A stretch of DNA of 64,000 nucleotides, taken from contig CM043959.1 of assembly GCA_014529385.2 (NCBI GenBank), forward strand, positions 3,129,358 to 3,193,357, given 5' to 3'. Position numbers and translations under genes: made by a program. The notes beneath the pieces were generated by a model that was not told the DNA's origin, searched no databases, and was given only the letters and a program-made list of their open reading frames with translations. The DNA is from Adiantum capillus-veneris. Lineage: Eukaryota > Streptophyta > Polypodiopsida > Polypodiales > Pteridaceae. This document shows positions 54,512-63,965 of this stretch, piece after piece; within the stretch, counting starts at the first letter, position 1, and every line of letters starts with the position of its first letter.

Positions 54512-57500
54512 CAGGGCTCCTCCCCAGGAAGTAATCCTCTGACAACAAACTTCCCAAGAAGGGCTCTACTCTGCTGTGCTAGGTCTATGATCCCCAACCC
54601 TCCCTGAAAATAAGGAAGAGTGATGACTTGCCAGCCAACTTCGGCCCGGGCTATCTGAGTGTCACGCCCTGACCAAAGGAAGTTCCTGATCAGCCTATCT
54701 ACCTGGCTGATGGAGGAACTCGAGAAGATCCAACAAGAAGTGATGTACCACATAGTAGCCAACAACACTTGCTTGGCCACTACAACTCTGCTTGCCAGAG
54801 AAAGTCGTGCGGAGCTCCAATGTAACAACTTCCTCCTAATGGACAGGAGGAGGGGAGCAATCTACTACTCTGGAGACAAGTCCAAGCCAACCTGACAGCC
54901 CAAGTATCGAACTGCAGCCCCTGGGGGAATCCATCTGATACCCTCACCTGGCAGCCAATCGGGCGTAGGACCACTACCGACCGAGAAAGCCATTGTCTTT
55001 CTCCAGTTGATCAGTGCACCTGATGCACAACAAAAGGTCTCAAGAGCCTGCTCACACCTGTGAAGGTTGGCCTCCTGGCCCTCCAAGTACAAGGTTGAGT
55101 CGTCTGCAAACTCAACATCCAGTAGCTCATCTCCCCGAATAGGTAGCGCTAAGCCTCGTAGACCAACCTGTTGTGAAACCAAAAACTTGTTCATCGTCTC
55201 AGCATAGAACAAAAAAAGGAAGGGGGGAAGAGGGCAGCCTATTTGACCGAACGTGTGAGCATGAAACGATCTCGTCTACCACCTGACAAAAGTACCTGAC
55301 TGTGTGCCCGTCAGTAAAGAGCTGACACACCTCTGATCCAGGCATCTGAAAAACCCATCCTGCGTAGAGTGTCCTCCAAAAAGTCCCAGTCAACTCTATC
55401 GTAGGCCTTCTCAAAATCGAGAAGAAGTATCACGAGATCCTCACCACGGAGGCGCGCGAGGGCAGATGCCTCCCAGAAAGTAAAGATGTTGTCAAGGATA
55501 CTACGCTCCTTGACAAAACCTGTCTGTATCCCATGTATGATGCTCTCTAGAAGTGGTTGAATCCTCAAACTGAGGGCCTTGGCAAGAATTTTGTAGGCTG
55601 AGTTGAGGATGGTGATGGGCCACCACTGACGAATCTCATCCAAGGAGCCACCCTCATTGGGAATGTGGTAAATCAGGCCCTCAGTCATGCTGTCAGGCAT
55701 CTCTCCTGTGTGCAGGATGTACTAAAAGGCGTTGCAGAGATCTGAGCCAAGCAAGTCCCAGTACTCTTAAGAAGAAGTTGGAGTCAAACCAACCTCACCT
55801 GGACAGCTACCAAGGAGAAGTGCTCTGAGGGCCGCGTGGAGTTCCTCTAACTGAAGAGGCAGCTCAAGCCTCTGGCGCATCTCCTCACTTACAAGACAAG
55901 GCATCTGTGCCCACACCTGCTCTCTGCATGCATCTTGACGCTCTGACTGAGGCTCTGCTAACAACAGGTTACGGTAAAAGTCAGTAGCAACTGCACGCAT
56001 GTCCTCTGACTCTGAAGCAACAGACCCGTCAAGCCTCCTCAACTAGCTGACGCTGGCATGCGCATGTCGGGGCTCCACTGTCTCAGAGAAATCCCCCCTC
56101 ACTCTGTCACCCACCTGGGTCCGCTGAGATGCCTGTTGGTGAAAAGCAAACTCCTGGAGCCTCTCCTCTGTGCTGGCAAGCTCCTAGCGAGCCTGCTGCA
56201 ATTGCTCCTCCAACCAAGGACTGTCTGGATGCTACTCCTACATCCTCTGCAAGGAAGCAATGCCTCGTCGAAGACGCTGCTGCTCCTCTCTCGCTACAGC
56301 CAGGCGGGGCCGTAGACTCCTAGAGAAATAGATGACTACGTTGAGCAAGTCCAGAGGCCACTCTATCAGCAGGAGAGTCCTGCATGTCTAAGCCCTCTGT
56401 CCAAAGAGCCACCACTCGCTCTCTGAGCGCAGGGTCTAGCAAGACCCTCTCAGAGATGCGAAGCATCGTGCTCCCCCTCCTCTGTCTATCTATCATTGTG
56501 AGGATCACTGGTGCATGGTCCGAAAAAGAAGTCCCAACTAGAATGCAAACTGACCCACCCAGGTCACAGAAGTGGTTACTAGTGTAGAAGCGATCTATCC
56601 GAGGTAGATTCACTCCTCCCACTTTGCGGTCCGAACGAGAGAAGGCCAAGCTGTCTGGGAGCCTCAGAAAGCTAGAACGCTACCACACATCTGAAACCCG
56701 CAGTCATACATAATCTCTCCCAAGCTGCCAGCTCAAATCCATGCACATTAGTATGGGTTTTCTCCAATCCTATCAGAGGGGTCCTCCAACATGTTGAAGT
56801 CTCTGCCTGCGCGACAGAGACACTACAATATGAGACCAAAGCTCTACACGTGCACTCGCCACATTGGACGCGTAGATGTTCAGGAATCCCATGAGGCAAC
56901 CCTGAACCTACATAGTAATCCACAGAGCCCTGCCTGGCACAATAATCCCTCTACCCACAATGACTTGCTACAAAGAATCCGCAATAGTCATATGTACCCC
57001 CCCTGGATGCCTCCAAGTCCAACTGCAGCAACCAAAACGTCTCTTAGCGACCACGCAAAATCTGACCACACCGTCTAATGCGACTCTCACAAAGATGATG
57101 CTCCTGTAGCATAAGAATGTCAATCTCACCACCCACAAGGAATCTCTGAAGCTCCTATTGCAGCCAACCTAACACTGAAACTGGGGCCCTCCTAATCCGT
57201 TCACATTCCATGAGATGATCCTCATGGAGTCGTGAGACAAAACAGATGCTGCCACAGCAGCCAACCTCGCTATCTTTGAGGCCGGTTTGGATAGGGAGTA
57301 ATCTGCATCCGAATGACCTCTAGACAAGCGCGAAAGAAGTGATTGTCCCGCCCAGGCCCAAGCCGAGCGTGCACCCTGAAGGGCTACATCCTCTGTCCAA
57401 GAATCCTCATGTACAAATACATAACAAGGAGGGCTCTGAGTGTAAGCAAACAAATGCCACAATGTGTCTGCACCCCTCTACATCCGGAGGCGTCACGCTG

Positions 57501-58343
57501 GACTTGGCAAGAGGCCAAAGTGTCTGTATCAGATCTGTTACCCCTAAGTCCCCTGTGTAATGTGAGAACTCAGTAGCCTGAGTCTGGAGCCAATCAAGAA
57601 CTGTGTGCTGGGTCCACTCTGTGAGATCCCTACCGCACAGCAGAAAGGAGAAACCCACTGTTGTGTCCAAAGCCTCAATGTCTCTAGCTGCAAGAAAGAG
57701 GACGTGGACTCGAAAGCAAGCCTCCTCCAAGTTAGGAGAATAGTCACTCAAAAAACGTGTGAAGCTATAGTCGAAGAAGTCCCAGCGTTTGCGAATGTCG
57801 AAGCTAGTCAAACCTCTAAAGGTTGCTGCAAAGAGAGAAGTCTGCACCTAAAAAGGCGGCCTCAAGTGGGGTTGTCCCTCTCCAGCCACACGGCTCGTAG
57901 CGAAAGCACTACCAAGGAAACGCCTCGCGGCAGACGCGTGGTCCAGTCCCTTGTGTCTGAGGAGGAGTGGAGGAGGGGTCGAGAGATGAGGCTAAGGGCC
58001 CCATCGAGGAGAGGAGGGGCGGGAGGCAAAGGTGGAGGCGGGGGAGGCGGAGCGGCAGCGTCTGAAGGAGAAGGAGGTGGATGTGGAGGAACTAAAGTGG
58101 ACGGGGCCTCCTCAGGCGGGTCCTGTTGAAGGGGGTCAAAACGGTTCCCAATCGGAACCCACCACTGCTACTAAACTGTAAAAGGTCGGCCACCAAGGGG
58201 AGCAGTGGGGCGAGCCCGCCCTTGATGGCGGCGGCTAGGCACCTGTTGCCAACTGTCAGTTGTCTAATCGCTGGTCTCAGTTGAGGTACCAGCTTGTGCA
58301 TCCTGTGTAGCTGGCTGCTGGGCGTGCTCAACCTTGGGAGGCC
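54512..58343 (-). pseudogene. LINE copy 2, remaining ORF2, endonuclease and ORF1 end
   Basis: Coding order on the minus strand: Pro-rich ORF1 end (58343-57900), the unknown pre-endonuclease domain (57847-57300), endonuclease (57230-56320: RIISWNVNGLGGPQF, LPRIDRFYTSNHF, FSDHAPVIL), linker and RT (56042-54990), ORF2 C-terminus (54974-54517). RT retains LIYHIPNEGG, LLLDFEKAYDRVDW and EFADDSTLYL, so the catalytic Asp residues survive, unlike copy 1. Frameshifts near 55290, 55700 and 56660 and stops break it. The 5' end is truncated at 58343 against gypsy protease sequence; no matching target duplication is visible between 48.8 and 58.3 kb. Confidence 0.9.
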
Positions 58344-59133
58344 ACCCTTCAATTTTACATCAAGTACAATTTTTTGGCCCTTTTTGTCGTCAAAGTTTCT
58401 TTCTTTGCCCAATAATCGACCACGGCGTTGTTCTTATGATACCAAGGGACTCCTAGGAGGACGTCACAACCTTCCAAGGCATTATCTAAAAGTCATCGTG
58501 CCCCAAATACCCCTAACAATGCAACCGAAGTTTGCCAATGACAAGTGTAATGGCTATGTCCTGTCCAGGTGCCGCTAGAACTGCCTCTGCTGGTGGTCCC
58601 ATCCTATCAGGTGTAATCTCGAGCCGTGCCGCCAATTCGGGTGAAATGAAGTTGACCTTGGCTCCTCCATCAAAGAAAACCACCGCTTCTTGATCTTTCA
58701 CTTTGCCCCAAGCTCAGCAAAGTTCTGTACTTTCATCAATCAGTTTTGGGTCAGTACCCATGCAATCTGGAACCAATCCTGCTTTCATCTTGCCTTTTCT
58801 GCCACGTTCCTCTGTTGCTCTCGAACTCTCTGGCCTGTCTGCATTTTATTTTTGCGATGGATTTTTGAGACAAAAATTTTGCAAATTGAGGATCCTTCGC
58901 AAATTTAATCATATGCTTTGAGCACTCGTCAACCTGCTCTCGACGTTCCATCACTTAAGTTCGTATTGAGTAGGCCGAGGTGGCCCGTACTCTTCCTCTG
59001 TTAAGTCATCAAAGTCTTCTTCGTGATCTCCTCCCGCATTAGCAGATGCAGAAGAAGTCGATTGATTCTTGTTGGAATCCATAAGTGTCGCGAGAAAAGG
59101 ATCGGATTTCCTAGTAGAAGAGAAATCGGTTGC
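58344..59133 (-). pseudogene. Gypsy gag-protease with internal deletion
   Basis: The minus strand opens with a gag start (MDSNKNQSTSSASANAG near 59082) and EEYGPPRPTQ. It continues HMIKFAKDPQFAKF (58920), then skips most of gag and the zinc knuckle to the region before protease (58830-58700), and ends in protease FFDGGAKVNFISPELAARLE (58680) and LLG-type sequence. It is clipped at 58344 by LINE copy 2. Same family as 29672-33608. Confidence 0.82.
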
Positions 59134-59675
59134 GCTCTGATACCACTATAACAAACTTGGACACCCCAAGTCAAGATTCTACCGCGACACAGTAAAGATT
59201 CACTTCAAAACACGTCACAAAAGACGACACGGCCCGGCGTAGTTCCGTACCAAGAGGTATTGGCCCCAAAGACTGGCGCCCCTTTCAATATTTTTTTCTA
59301 TATTGATCTGTGTGCAAAGTACAAGAGAGTCCCTGGGAACTCACACTCAAACTCTGCGTCCAGATGCTCTAGGTAATGAGGCCCAAAAGACCTATTTATT
59401 GTTACAAGGGTTTCCCCAAAAGTAGAGCCCTAAAAGTTTTGCTCCAAAATCTACCAGCAAAAAGCAACCAGCGCAAATTATGGGCGCCCGTACACTGCCA
59501 CGTTAGCATGTCAATGGAAAAGCCGGAGATTCGTACGGCTTGCCACATCAACCTGTTGACGCGATTTCCGGAGATCTGCCACGTCATCAACCCAACCCGT
59601 TTTACGGGATGCTGCCACGTCAGCAAGGACTGTGTGTGTGTATCGAGGGGCTTGCCATGTCACCCATTTGTGACA
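59134..59675 (-). repeat. Gypsy 5' LTR and primer site (minus strand)
   Basis: Primer site TGGTATCAGAGC (59145-59134) next to an LTR from TGTCACAAATGGG (59675) to GTTTGTTATA (59147; the terminal CA has decayed). It contains the family phrase TTGAAAGGGGCGCCAGTC then TTTGGGGCCAAT (59290-59255) and a short TG run near 59631. It resembles 33673-34294. Confidence 0.85.
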
Positions 59676-59864
59676 GTCCTCGATTCTATGTGATGTGCTA
59701 TGAATGTGATCTAAATGTGATGTGATGTGACTATCATCTTTGTAAAAGTGTTGTCGTCTAGTGCTTCGGTACTTAAAGTCAGTGTCTACTGAACTGGCTT
59801 ATGGCTTATGTATGATTTTGTAGGTGTAATCGAGAGCAAATACAATTCTTTCAAGAGGGAGGTA
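59676..59864 (+). pseudogene. 3' terminal non-coding part of a plus-strand gypsy with polypurine tract
   Basis: It contains GTGTCTACTGAACTGGCTTA and AATACAATTCTTTCAAGAGG, the same 3' tail as 48385-48455, then CAAGAGGGAGGTA (59852-59864) before an LTR. The TGATGTGATGTGA phrase near 59690-59735 is a small irregular repeat. No pol remains. Confidence 0.72.
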
Positions 59865-60444
59865 TGTCACAAAATGATGATGTGGCATGACCACCCGAGA
59901 GCAGAGGTGATGACGTGGCAATACGAACGCTAACATGGCAACAGGACAGTATGACCGATGACCTAGCAAGCTATGCCGCCTTCCGCAATTTGCACTGACA
60001 TCATGCTGATGTGGCAACCTATATGGCTCTCCACAAAAAGCATTGATCGCATGATGACGTGGCAGATTTTCCGCATATTACGCTGGTTGCTTCTCCTGGC
60101 AGATTTTTGACCAATTGCTTTTGGAACTTCTTGCTTTTGAGTTACTGCTTTTGGGACTTTGCTTTTTGGGGCATCCCTTGTAAGAATAAAAAGACCCAAT
60201 GGGCCTCACTCTTCAAGGCATCTCGACGCAGAGTCTGAGAGCAGAGGACTCCTTCGGGATTTGTATTTTGCTCAAGCACTAATATAATAAAGAAATACCG
60301 AAAGGGGCGCCAAGTTTTGGGGCCAATACCTTTGGGCACGAAACTACGGCGGGCCGTGTCGACTCAAGTTTAAAGGTTGTGAAGTATTTTTAAATGATTC
60401 TCTTGTGTGTCGCGTCTGATTCTCGTCTTGGGGTGTTCAAGATT
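59865..60444 (+). repeat. Gypsy 3' LTR
   Basis: Starts TGTCACAAAATGATGATG. Family motifs: TGTAAGAATAAAAAGACCC (60179), AATAAAGAAATACCGAAAGG (60287), GCGCCAAGTTTTGGGGCCAA (60308) and an ending CTTGGGGTGTTCAAGATTG at 60445. It is immediately followed by a second partial copy of itself. Confidence 0.85.
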
Positions 60445-60809
60445 GATGACGTGGCAAATTCTCCGCATATTGCGCTAGCTACTTTTGGAACTCCTTGCTT
60501 TTGAGTTACTGATTTTGAGACTCTGCTTTTTTTGGGCATCCCTTGTAAGAATAAAAAGACCCAAGGGGCCTCACTCTTCACGGCATCTGGACGAAGAGTC
60601 TGAGAGCAGAGGACCCCTTCTGGAGTTGTAGCTTGATCAAGCACTAATATAATAAAGAAATATGAAAAGGGACGCCACGTTTTTGGGCCAATACCTCTGG
60701 GCACAGAACTCCGTTGGGCCGTGTTTGACTCAAGTTTTAAAGTTGTGAAGTATTTTTAAGTGATTCTCGTGTGTCGTGTCGGATTCTCGTCTTGGGGTGT
60801 TCAAGATTG
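60053..60809 (+). repeat. 392-bp tandem duplication within the LTR
   Basis: GATGACGTGGCAGATTTTCC starts at 60053, and its counterpart GATGACGTGGCAAATTCTCC at 60445. The second unit runs to 60809, with the same CTCTTCACGGCATCTGGACG and AATAAAGAAATA phrases. The two units are clearly diverged, by several percent. Confidence 0.9.
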
Positions 60810-61070
60810 TGACATTCATAGGTGGCATAGAAACATGTGGGCACATGTGGAAAAGGACCCAAGAAATGAAGTCATCAATGATGCTAAATAAGCATCTTGA
60901 AGTAGCTCTATATAATGAGCCTTTGTATACACACTTCATCAATATATGATCAAACTATCTACTTTTGTTGTCTACACTCTACTCAATTTATCTCCCTTGT
61001 GTAATCAACATTGTCATTAGTATGCTAACACCATGAATGGTTCTCTTCTTAATCCTCCCTAAACCCAACA
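60810..61070 (+). repeat. Copia-type LTR, mate of 47114-47406
   Basis: Starts TGACATTCATAGG, shares CATAGAAACATGTGGGCACA through CCTAAACCCAACA with the LTR at 47114, and has the TATA CTCTATATAATGAGCC near 60920. It lies next to LINE ORF1 on its right, whereas the mate has LINE ORF1 on its left. It is therefore likely to be the 3' LTR of the same insertion. No polypurine tract is visible to its left, so a solo LTR is the alternative. Confidence 0.75.
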
Positions 61071-61190
61071 CTCCACCTCTGTCTCTAAGCTCGTTTGCTC
61101 TGTCGGCGAAAGAGCAAATCGGATGGTAGGTTCTACGGTCTCGGGCGAGGGAGCTTCAACCGACGAGTCACTATGGGGCAGAGGTGACAA
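61071..61190 (-). pseudogene. LINE copy 4: ORF1 N-terminus
   Basis: The minus strand reads DSSVEAPSPE, then IRFALSPTEQTSLETEVE, matching the first ~40 residues of copy 1 ORF1 (SSEAPSPDPAIRLALSPTEQ). It is cut exactly at the LTR end 61070. The continuation at 47113 begins about 45 codons further on, so some LINE sequence was lost at the junction. Confidence 0.8.
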
Positions 61191-61661
61191 GGGAAGTAAA
61201 ACATGGGACACTTCTATAGCTAAGCCTCCTTGCCGTTTGGGAAACACATTCTCAAAACACAGAACTCCAGCCACACACACAAGTTGGTCTCCTTTCTCCC
61301 AACTCAAGCCTCACCTTTAGAGAATTACAAGCACCCTCCGAGCCAAACCACCGTAAGAGACGAATTGTGAAACTTGGGCTTGAAATTACGAGCACACGCC
61401 AATGAAGCCCCTTTTTCTCAGCCACTCCTCCCAAAAGTCTCCAAGAACAACCCAAACCTCCAATCCCTCTCATAGCCTCTACCTCCAATGAGACAGTCAT
61501 AGCTCCAATTCGTCCTGCAGAAACCCTACTCCCTTCCCTCAAATCTCCATCAATGTGCATCCACAAGAACTTCAACACTCTCATACTCAACTTAGACGCA
61601 AATTTGAAGGAGGAGAGGCGAGACTGCATAGAAGTACCACCATGAAAGCTTTTGTCTCCCA
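61191..61661. other. Unassigned; one long minus-strand frame
   Basis: A 136-codon frame (61662-61252) has no recognisable domain, and its left end runs into LINE flank. Probably chance; intronic if the host-gene model holds. Confidence 0.3.
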
Positions 61662-61885
61662 TAAACTTTAGGGCTCCACCTCAGCATAGAAGTACCACCA
61701 TGAAAGCTATTGTCTCATACCCATAAACTTTAGGGCTCCACCCCCTCATCATCATCAACCTCCACACATAGATGCACTGCCCAAACAATTGCTTTCTAAT
61801 AAATCAAAAACTTTAGGGCTCCACCCCCTCATCATCATCAACCTCCACACATAGATGCACTGCCCAAACAATTGCTTTCTAACAG
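61627..61885 (+). repeat. Two overlapping tandem duplications
   Basis: GCATAGAAGTACCACCATGA is present at 61627 and 61684 (57-bp spacing). AAACTTTAGGGCTCCACCCC then TCATCATCATCAACC is present at 61725 and 61808 (83-bp spacing), with the AAACTTTAGGGCTCCACC core also at the end of the first pair. At least three successive slippage events are needed. Confidence 0.9.
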
Positions 61886-61991
61886 TACCAACTACTGCAA
61901 TGTAAGCCTAAGAAATCCTGATAGAACTAATTGTAGCTGTCACAATCTCTCTCTCTATTGTTGAAGCACTCAAAGAGAAGGAAAAACATAC

Positions 61992-62187
61992 TTTTGCAAT
62001 AGCGAAGGCACTCGCTGTTGTGTGATCAAATCCAGCATCCTCCCTCCATTTTTGTGCTTTGAAGACTTTCTCCACGTCACCTATTAAGTACAAGTCATAG
62101 CTGTAAAACTGTTTGTTTATAAGCAGCAGAAACAGCCCTTACCTGGCTGCACATATAGATCAAATAAGCAAGTAGGTTTTACAATTC
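61992..62187 (-). CDS. Two internal exons of the putative host gene
   Basis: Exon 62187-62143 (45 nt) encodes an NGA-split residue then IVKPTCLFDLYVQP plus one base. Exon 62080-61992 (89 nt) encodes, after a shared Gly, DVEKVFKAQKWREDAGFDHT then TASAFAIAK. Acceptors are GGATGCAG and ACTTAATAG; donors are GTAAGG and GTATGT. The intron between is 62 nt and the split Gly codon (G plus GT) restores the frame. The second exon ends on a codon boundary, matching the phase of 28248. The amphipathic pattern suggests paired helices as in TPR/PPR-like proteins, without a clear repeat consensus. No identification is offered. Confidence 0.5.
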
Positions 62188-62459
62188 CTGCATCCACGAT
62201 TACGAATGTACACACATGCGCATACACATATGTATACATGTTACAAACAAGCTTGCCCATTACACACATGCGCGCACACACAAACATAGACGGGAAAAGA
62301 AACTCAAATTGTTCAATTACACCATGCCACAAGCCTCCTTCATTTTGGCTACTTCCTCCAATGCTACAATCCACTTCTAACCTCAACGACACCAAGATTA
62401 TCAGCATGGTCACTTATGGGCTTCATAAGATAACTATGTGGTCATGTTGCAAATGCTGC

Positions 62460-62576
62460 CTAAGCAAACTTCGCTCCAGGAGCTTGAGCTGCTTGATGGT
62501 GTGGCAAGGAGTTTCCATTAATGGATGAGGTGGAGAGGAGCTTGCTTATGCAACCAAAAGGGGCACCACGTGCCAT
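62460..62576 (-). CDS. Possible first coding exon with presequence-like start
   Basis: The minus strand has TTCTTTCAG, then a frame MARGAPFGCISKLLSTSSIN, then GNSLPHHQ and a stop at 62460. The Arg/Ser/Leu-rich, acid-free start resembles an organelle-targeting presequence. To join the exon at 62187 a donor leaving phase 1 is needed, and I could not find a convincing one, so the link to the host gene is unproven. Confidence 0.25.
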   Translation of the reverse strand: MARGAPFGCISKLLSTSSINGNSLPHHQAAQAPGAKFA

Positions 62577-62619
62577 CTGAAAGAACAAAACTGGAACAGA
62601 CTTTAGCACTTCAAGACAG

Positions 62620-62621
<2 letters not shown>

Positions 62622-62660
<39 letters not shown>
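62622..62660. repeat. (GA)n microsatellite
   Basis: About 19 AG units, followed by AAATGAAATGAAATG. Confidence 0.96.
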
Positions 62661-62663
<3 letters not shown>

Positions 62664-63109
62664 GAAATGAAATGTAATATTAACGTCTACAAAAGGCCAA
62701 AATGACCTATGAGACCAAAAGGTTACATGTGGTGAATCTAATACCAGGTCTGGGTACAAAAAGTACAAAGAACTGAAAAGAAAATAGTGGATAGGGGTGG
62801 GGTGAAGCTGATACAAAGGGAAAACAAAGGGTGAACCGATACAATGGAGCTATTTGACAGTCGAGGCATCATATACATATACATCAGTATCCGGGACGGC
62901 TCCTATGTCGCGCCAGTATGGTATGGATCCTCTGTCGCAATCTGCGTCGATATCGAGAGGGCCCTCTCATCCGTGGGCGACAGGACCACCCCAACTCTAT
63001 CGCCCGATCAAGCAGTATGCCTCTGGTGCCTCTGGTGTTGTTATGCTGTGGGGGGCGCTCGAACTCCTCTGTCTGTGGCTGAAAGAAATCGGTAATCTTC
63101 CGCTGTCGC

Positions 63110-63110
<1 letters not shown>
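62661..63110. other. Unassigned; one coding-like plus-strand frame
   Basis: The frame from 62854 (MTVEASYTYTSVSGTAPMSR) runs into the AG tract at 63111. It may be chance or a short exon, but nothing supports it beyond openness. Confidence 0.3.

Positions 63111-63195
<85 letters not shown>
63111..63195. repeat. (GA)n microsatellite, long and pure
   Basis: About 42 uninterrupted AG units, followed by ATGAAATGAAATGAAATGAT, the same kind of tail as at 62661. The pair may therefore derive from one duplicated locus. Confidence 0.97.
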
Positions 63196-63198
<3 letters not shown>

Positions 63199-63254
63199 AA
63201 TGAAATGAAATGATATATTAATGTCTCCCTGCTATTAGGCATGAGATCAATAGA

Positions 63255-63520
63255 TTAACAGGCCCCCTGCTGCTGCACCCGCTTCATGTGCGCGCCCCAG
63301 TTCGCCTCCCCCCAAAAAAAAGCCCCCAACCCGCCTCCTCATTCCCTGGCTACTGCGATCTGTTGGCAGGCTCTTCGTTTTCTAACCTCGCCTCATCGTT
63401 CTTGTCTCCATATTCGTTCATTGGCTTAGGATCAAACACAGATGGAGGATTCTCCCTCGCCAAAGAGGGACTCGACTGAAGCCCCCTCGCCCGACCCCGC
63501 GTCGCTTCTATTTCCGGTTA
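63255..63520 (+). pseudogene. LINE copy 5: 5' UTR and ORF1 start
   Basis: The C-rich leader with CTCCCCCCAAAAAAAAGCCC parallels the 35480 leader of copy 1. The ATG at 63442 opens MEDSPSPKRDSTEAPSPDPA. Similarity ends near 63515, where gypsy sequence on the opposite strand begins. Only a 5' end is present, which is unusual for a LINE. Confidence 0.8.
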
Positions 63521-63965
63521 TCTGTACACTAACAATCAGATTGTCAGCACATCAAATCCCTTTTCAGTGTCCTTTCCATTATCTCCTTCATCTTTTGATC
63601 AACAGCTCTGTCCAACTCTTCCTGTGAGTAAAGCTTCCGCTTTTCTGCACTCCTCTATCCTTTCAGCTTTCCACCCGTCCTGAGAGGAGAATCAATGGCC
63701 TCACGCCATCTCAAGTGAATCTCATCAATCGGGTAATTCTTCAGGTGTTTCGCAAATCTCAGGTCTCCGGAGTACTTGATCAATCTTTTCACACACGTGT
63801 CAACCTCCAATTGACGCCTGTACTTCGCTCTGGCAAACTTCTCTGCCGAAAAATTTGCCCAAATCTTCATTCCTTTCTTCAGTTCTTGCGCCGGATTTCA
63901 ACTTTTCTTTGCCTACCCACCCAGAGGTGTTATCTAGTTCACATTCTCCACAAGAACCCATATGT
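63521..63965 (-). pseudogene. Gypsy gag N-terminus (older family)
   Basis: The minus-strand frame 63870-63655 reads MKIWANFSAEKFARAKYRRQ, then VDTCVKRLIKYSGDLRFAKH and YPIDEIHLRWREAI. Upstream, near 63960, MGSCGECELD parallels MGSSSESNRE at 34530. It is the same older gypsy family as 34295-34595, truncated on both sides. Confidence 0.65.

Larger units (their letters stand above)
28249..61991 (-). other. Putative 33.7-kb intron filled with nested transposons
   Basis: The exon at 61992-62080 ends at a codon boundary before GTATGT. The exon at 28189-28248 begins on a codon boundary after CTTCTGCAG. They are therefore phase-compatible (0/0) and on the same strand, and neither has another visible partner in the window. 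Everything between is TE or simple repeat, apart from stretches I could not assign. If the link holds, this is a single intron; missed short exons inside it are possible. This is inference from phase and strand, not from a transcript. Confidence 0.4.

Noticed and set aside
48812-58343. LINE copy 2 inserted into the gypsy 3' LTR with matching target duplication
   Set aside because: The flanks at 48811 (gypsy LTR, plus) and 58344 (gypsy protease, minus) do not match and no duplication is visible. A later rearrangement is more likely.
61252-61662. 136-codon minus-strand frame as a gene
   Set aside because: No domain or repeatable context, it overlaps the LINE flank and lies in the proposed intron.
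62854-63198. 114-codon plus-strand frame as a gene
   Set aside because: The second half is the AG microsatellite, and there is no family resemblance in the first.
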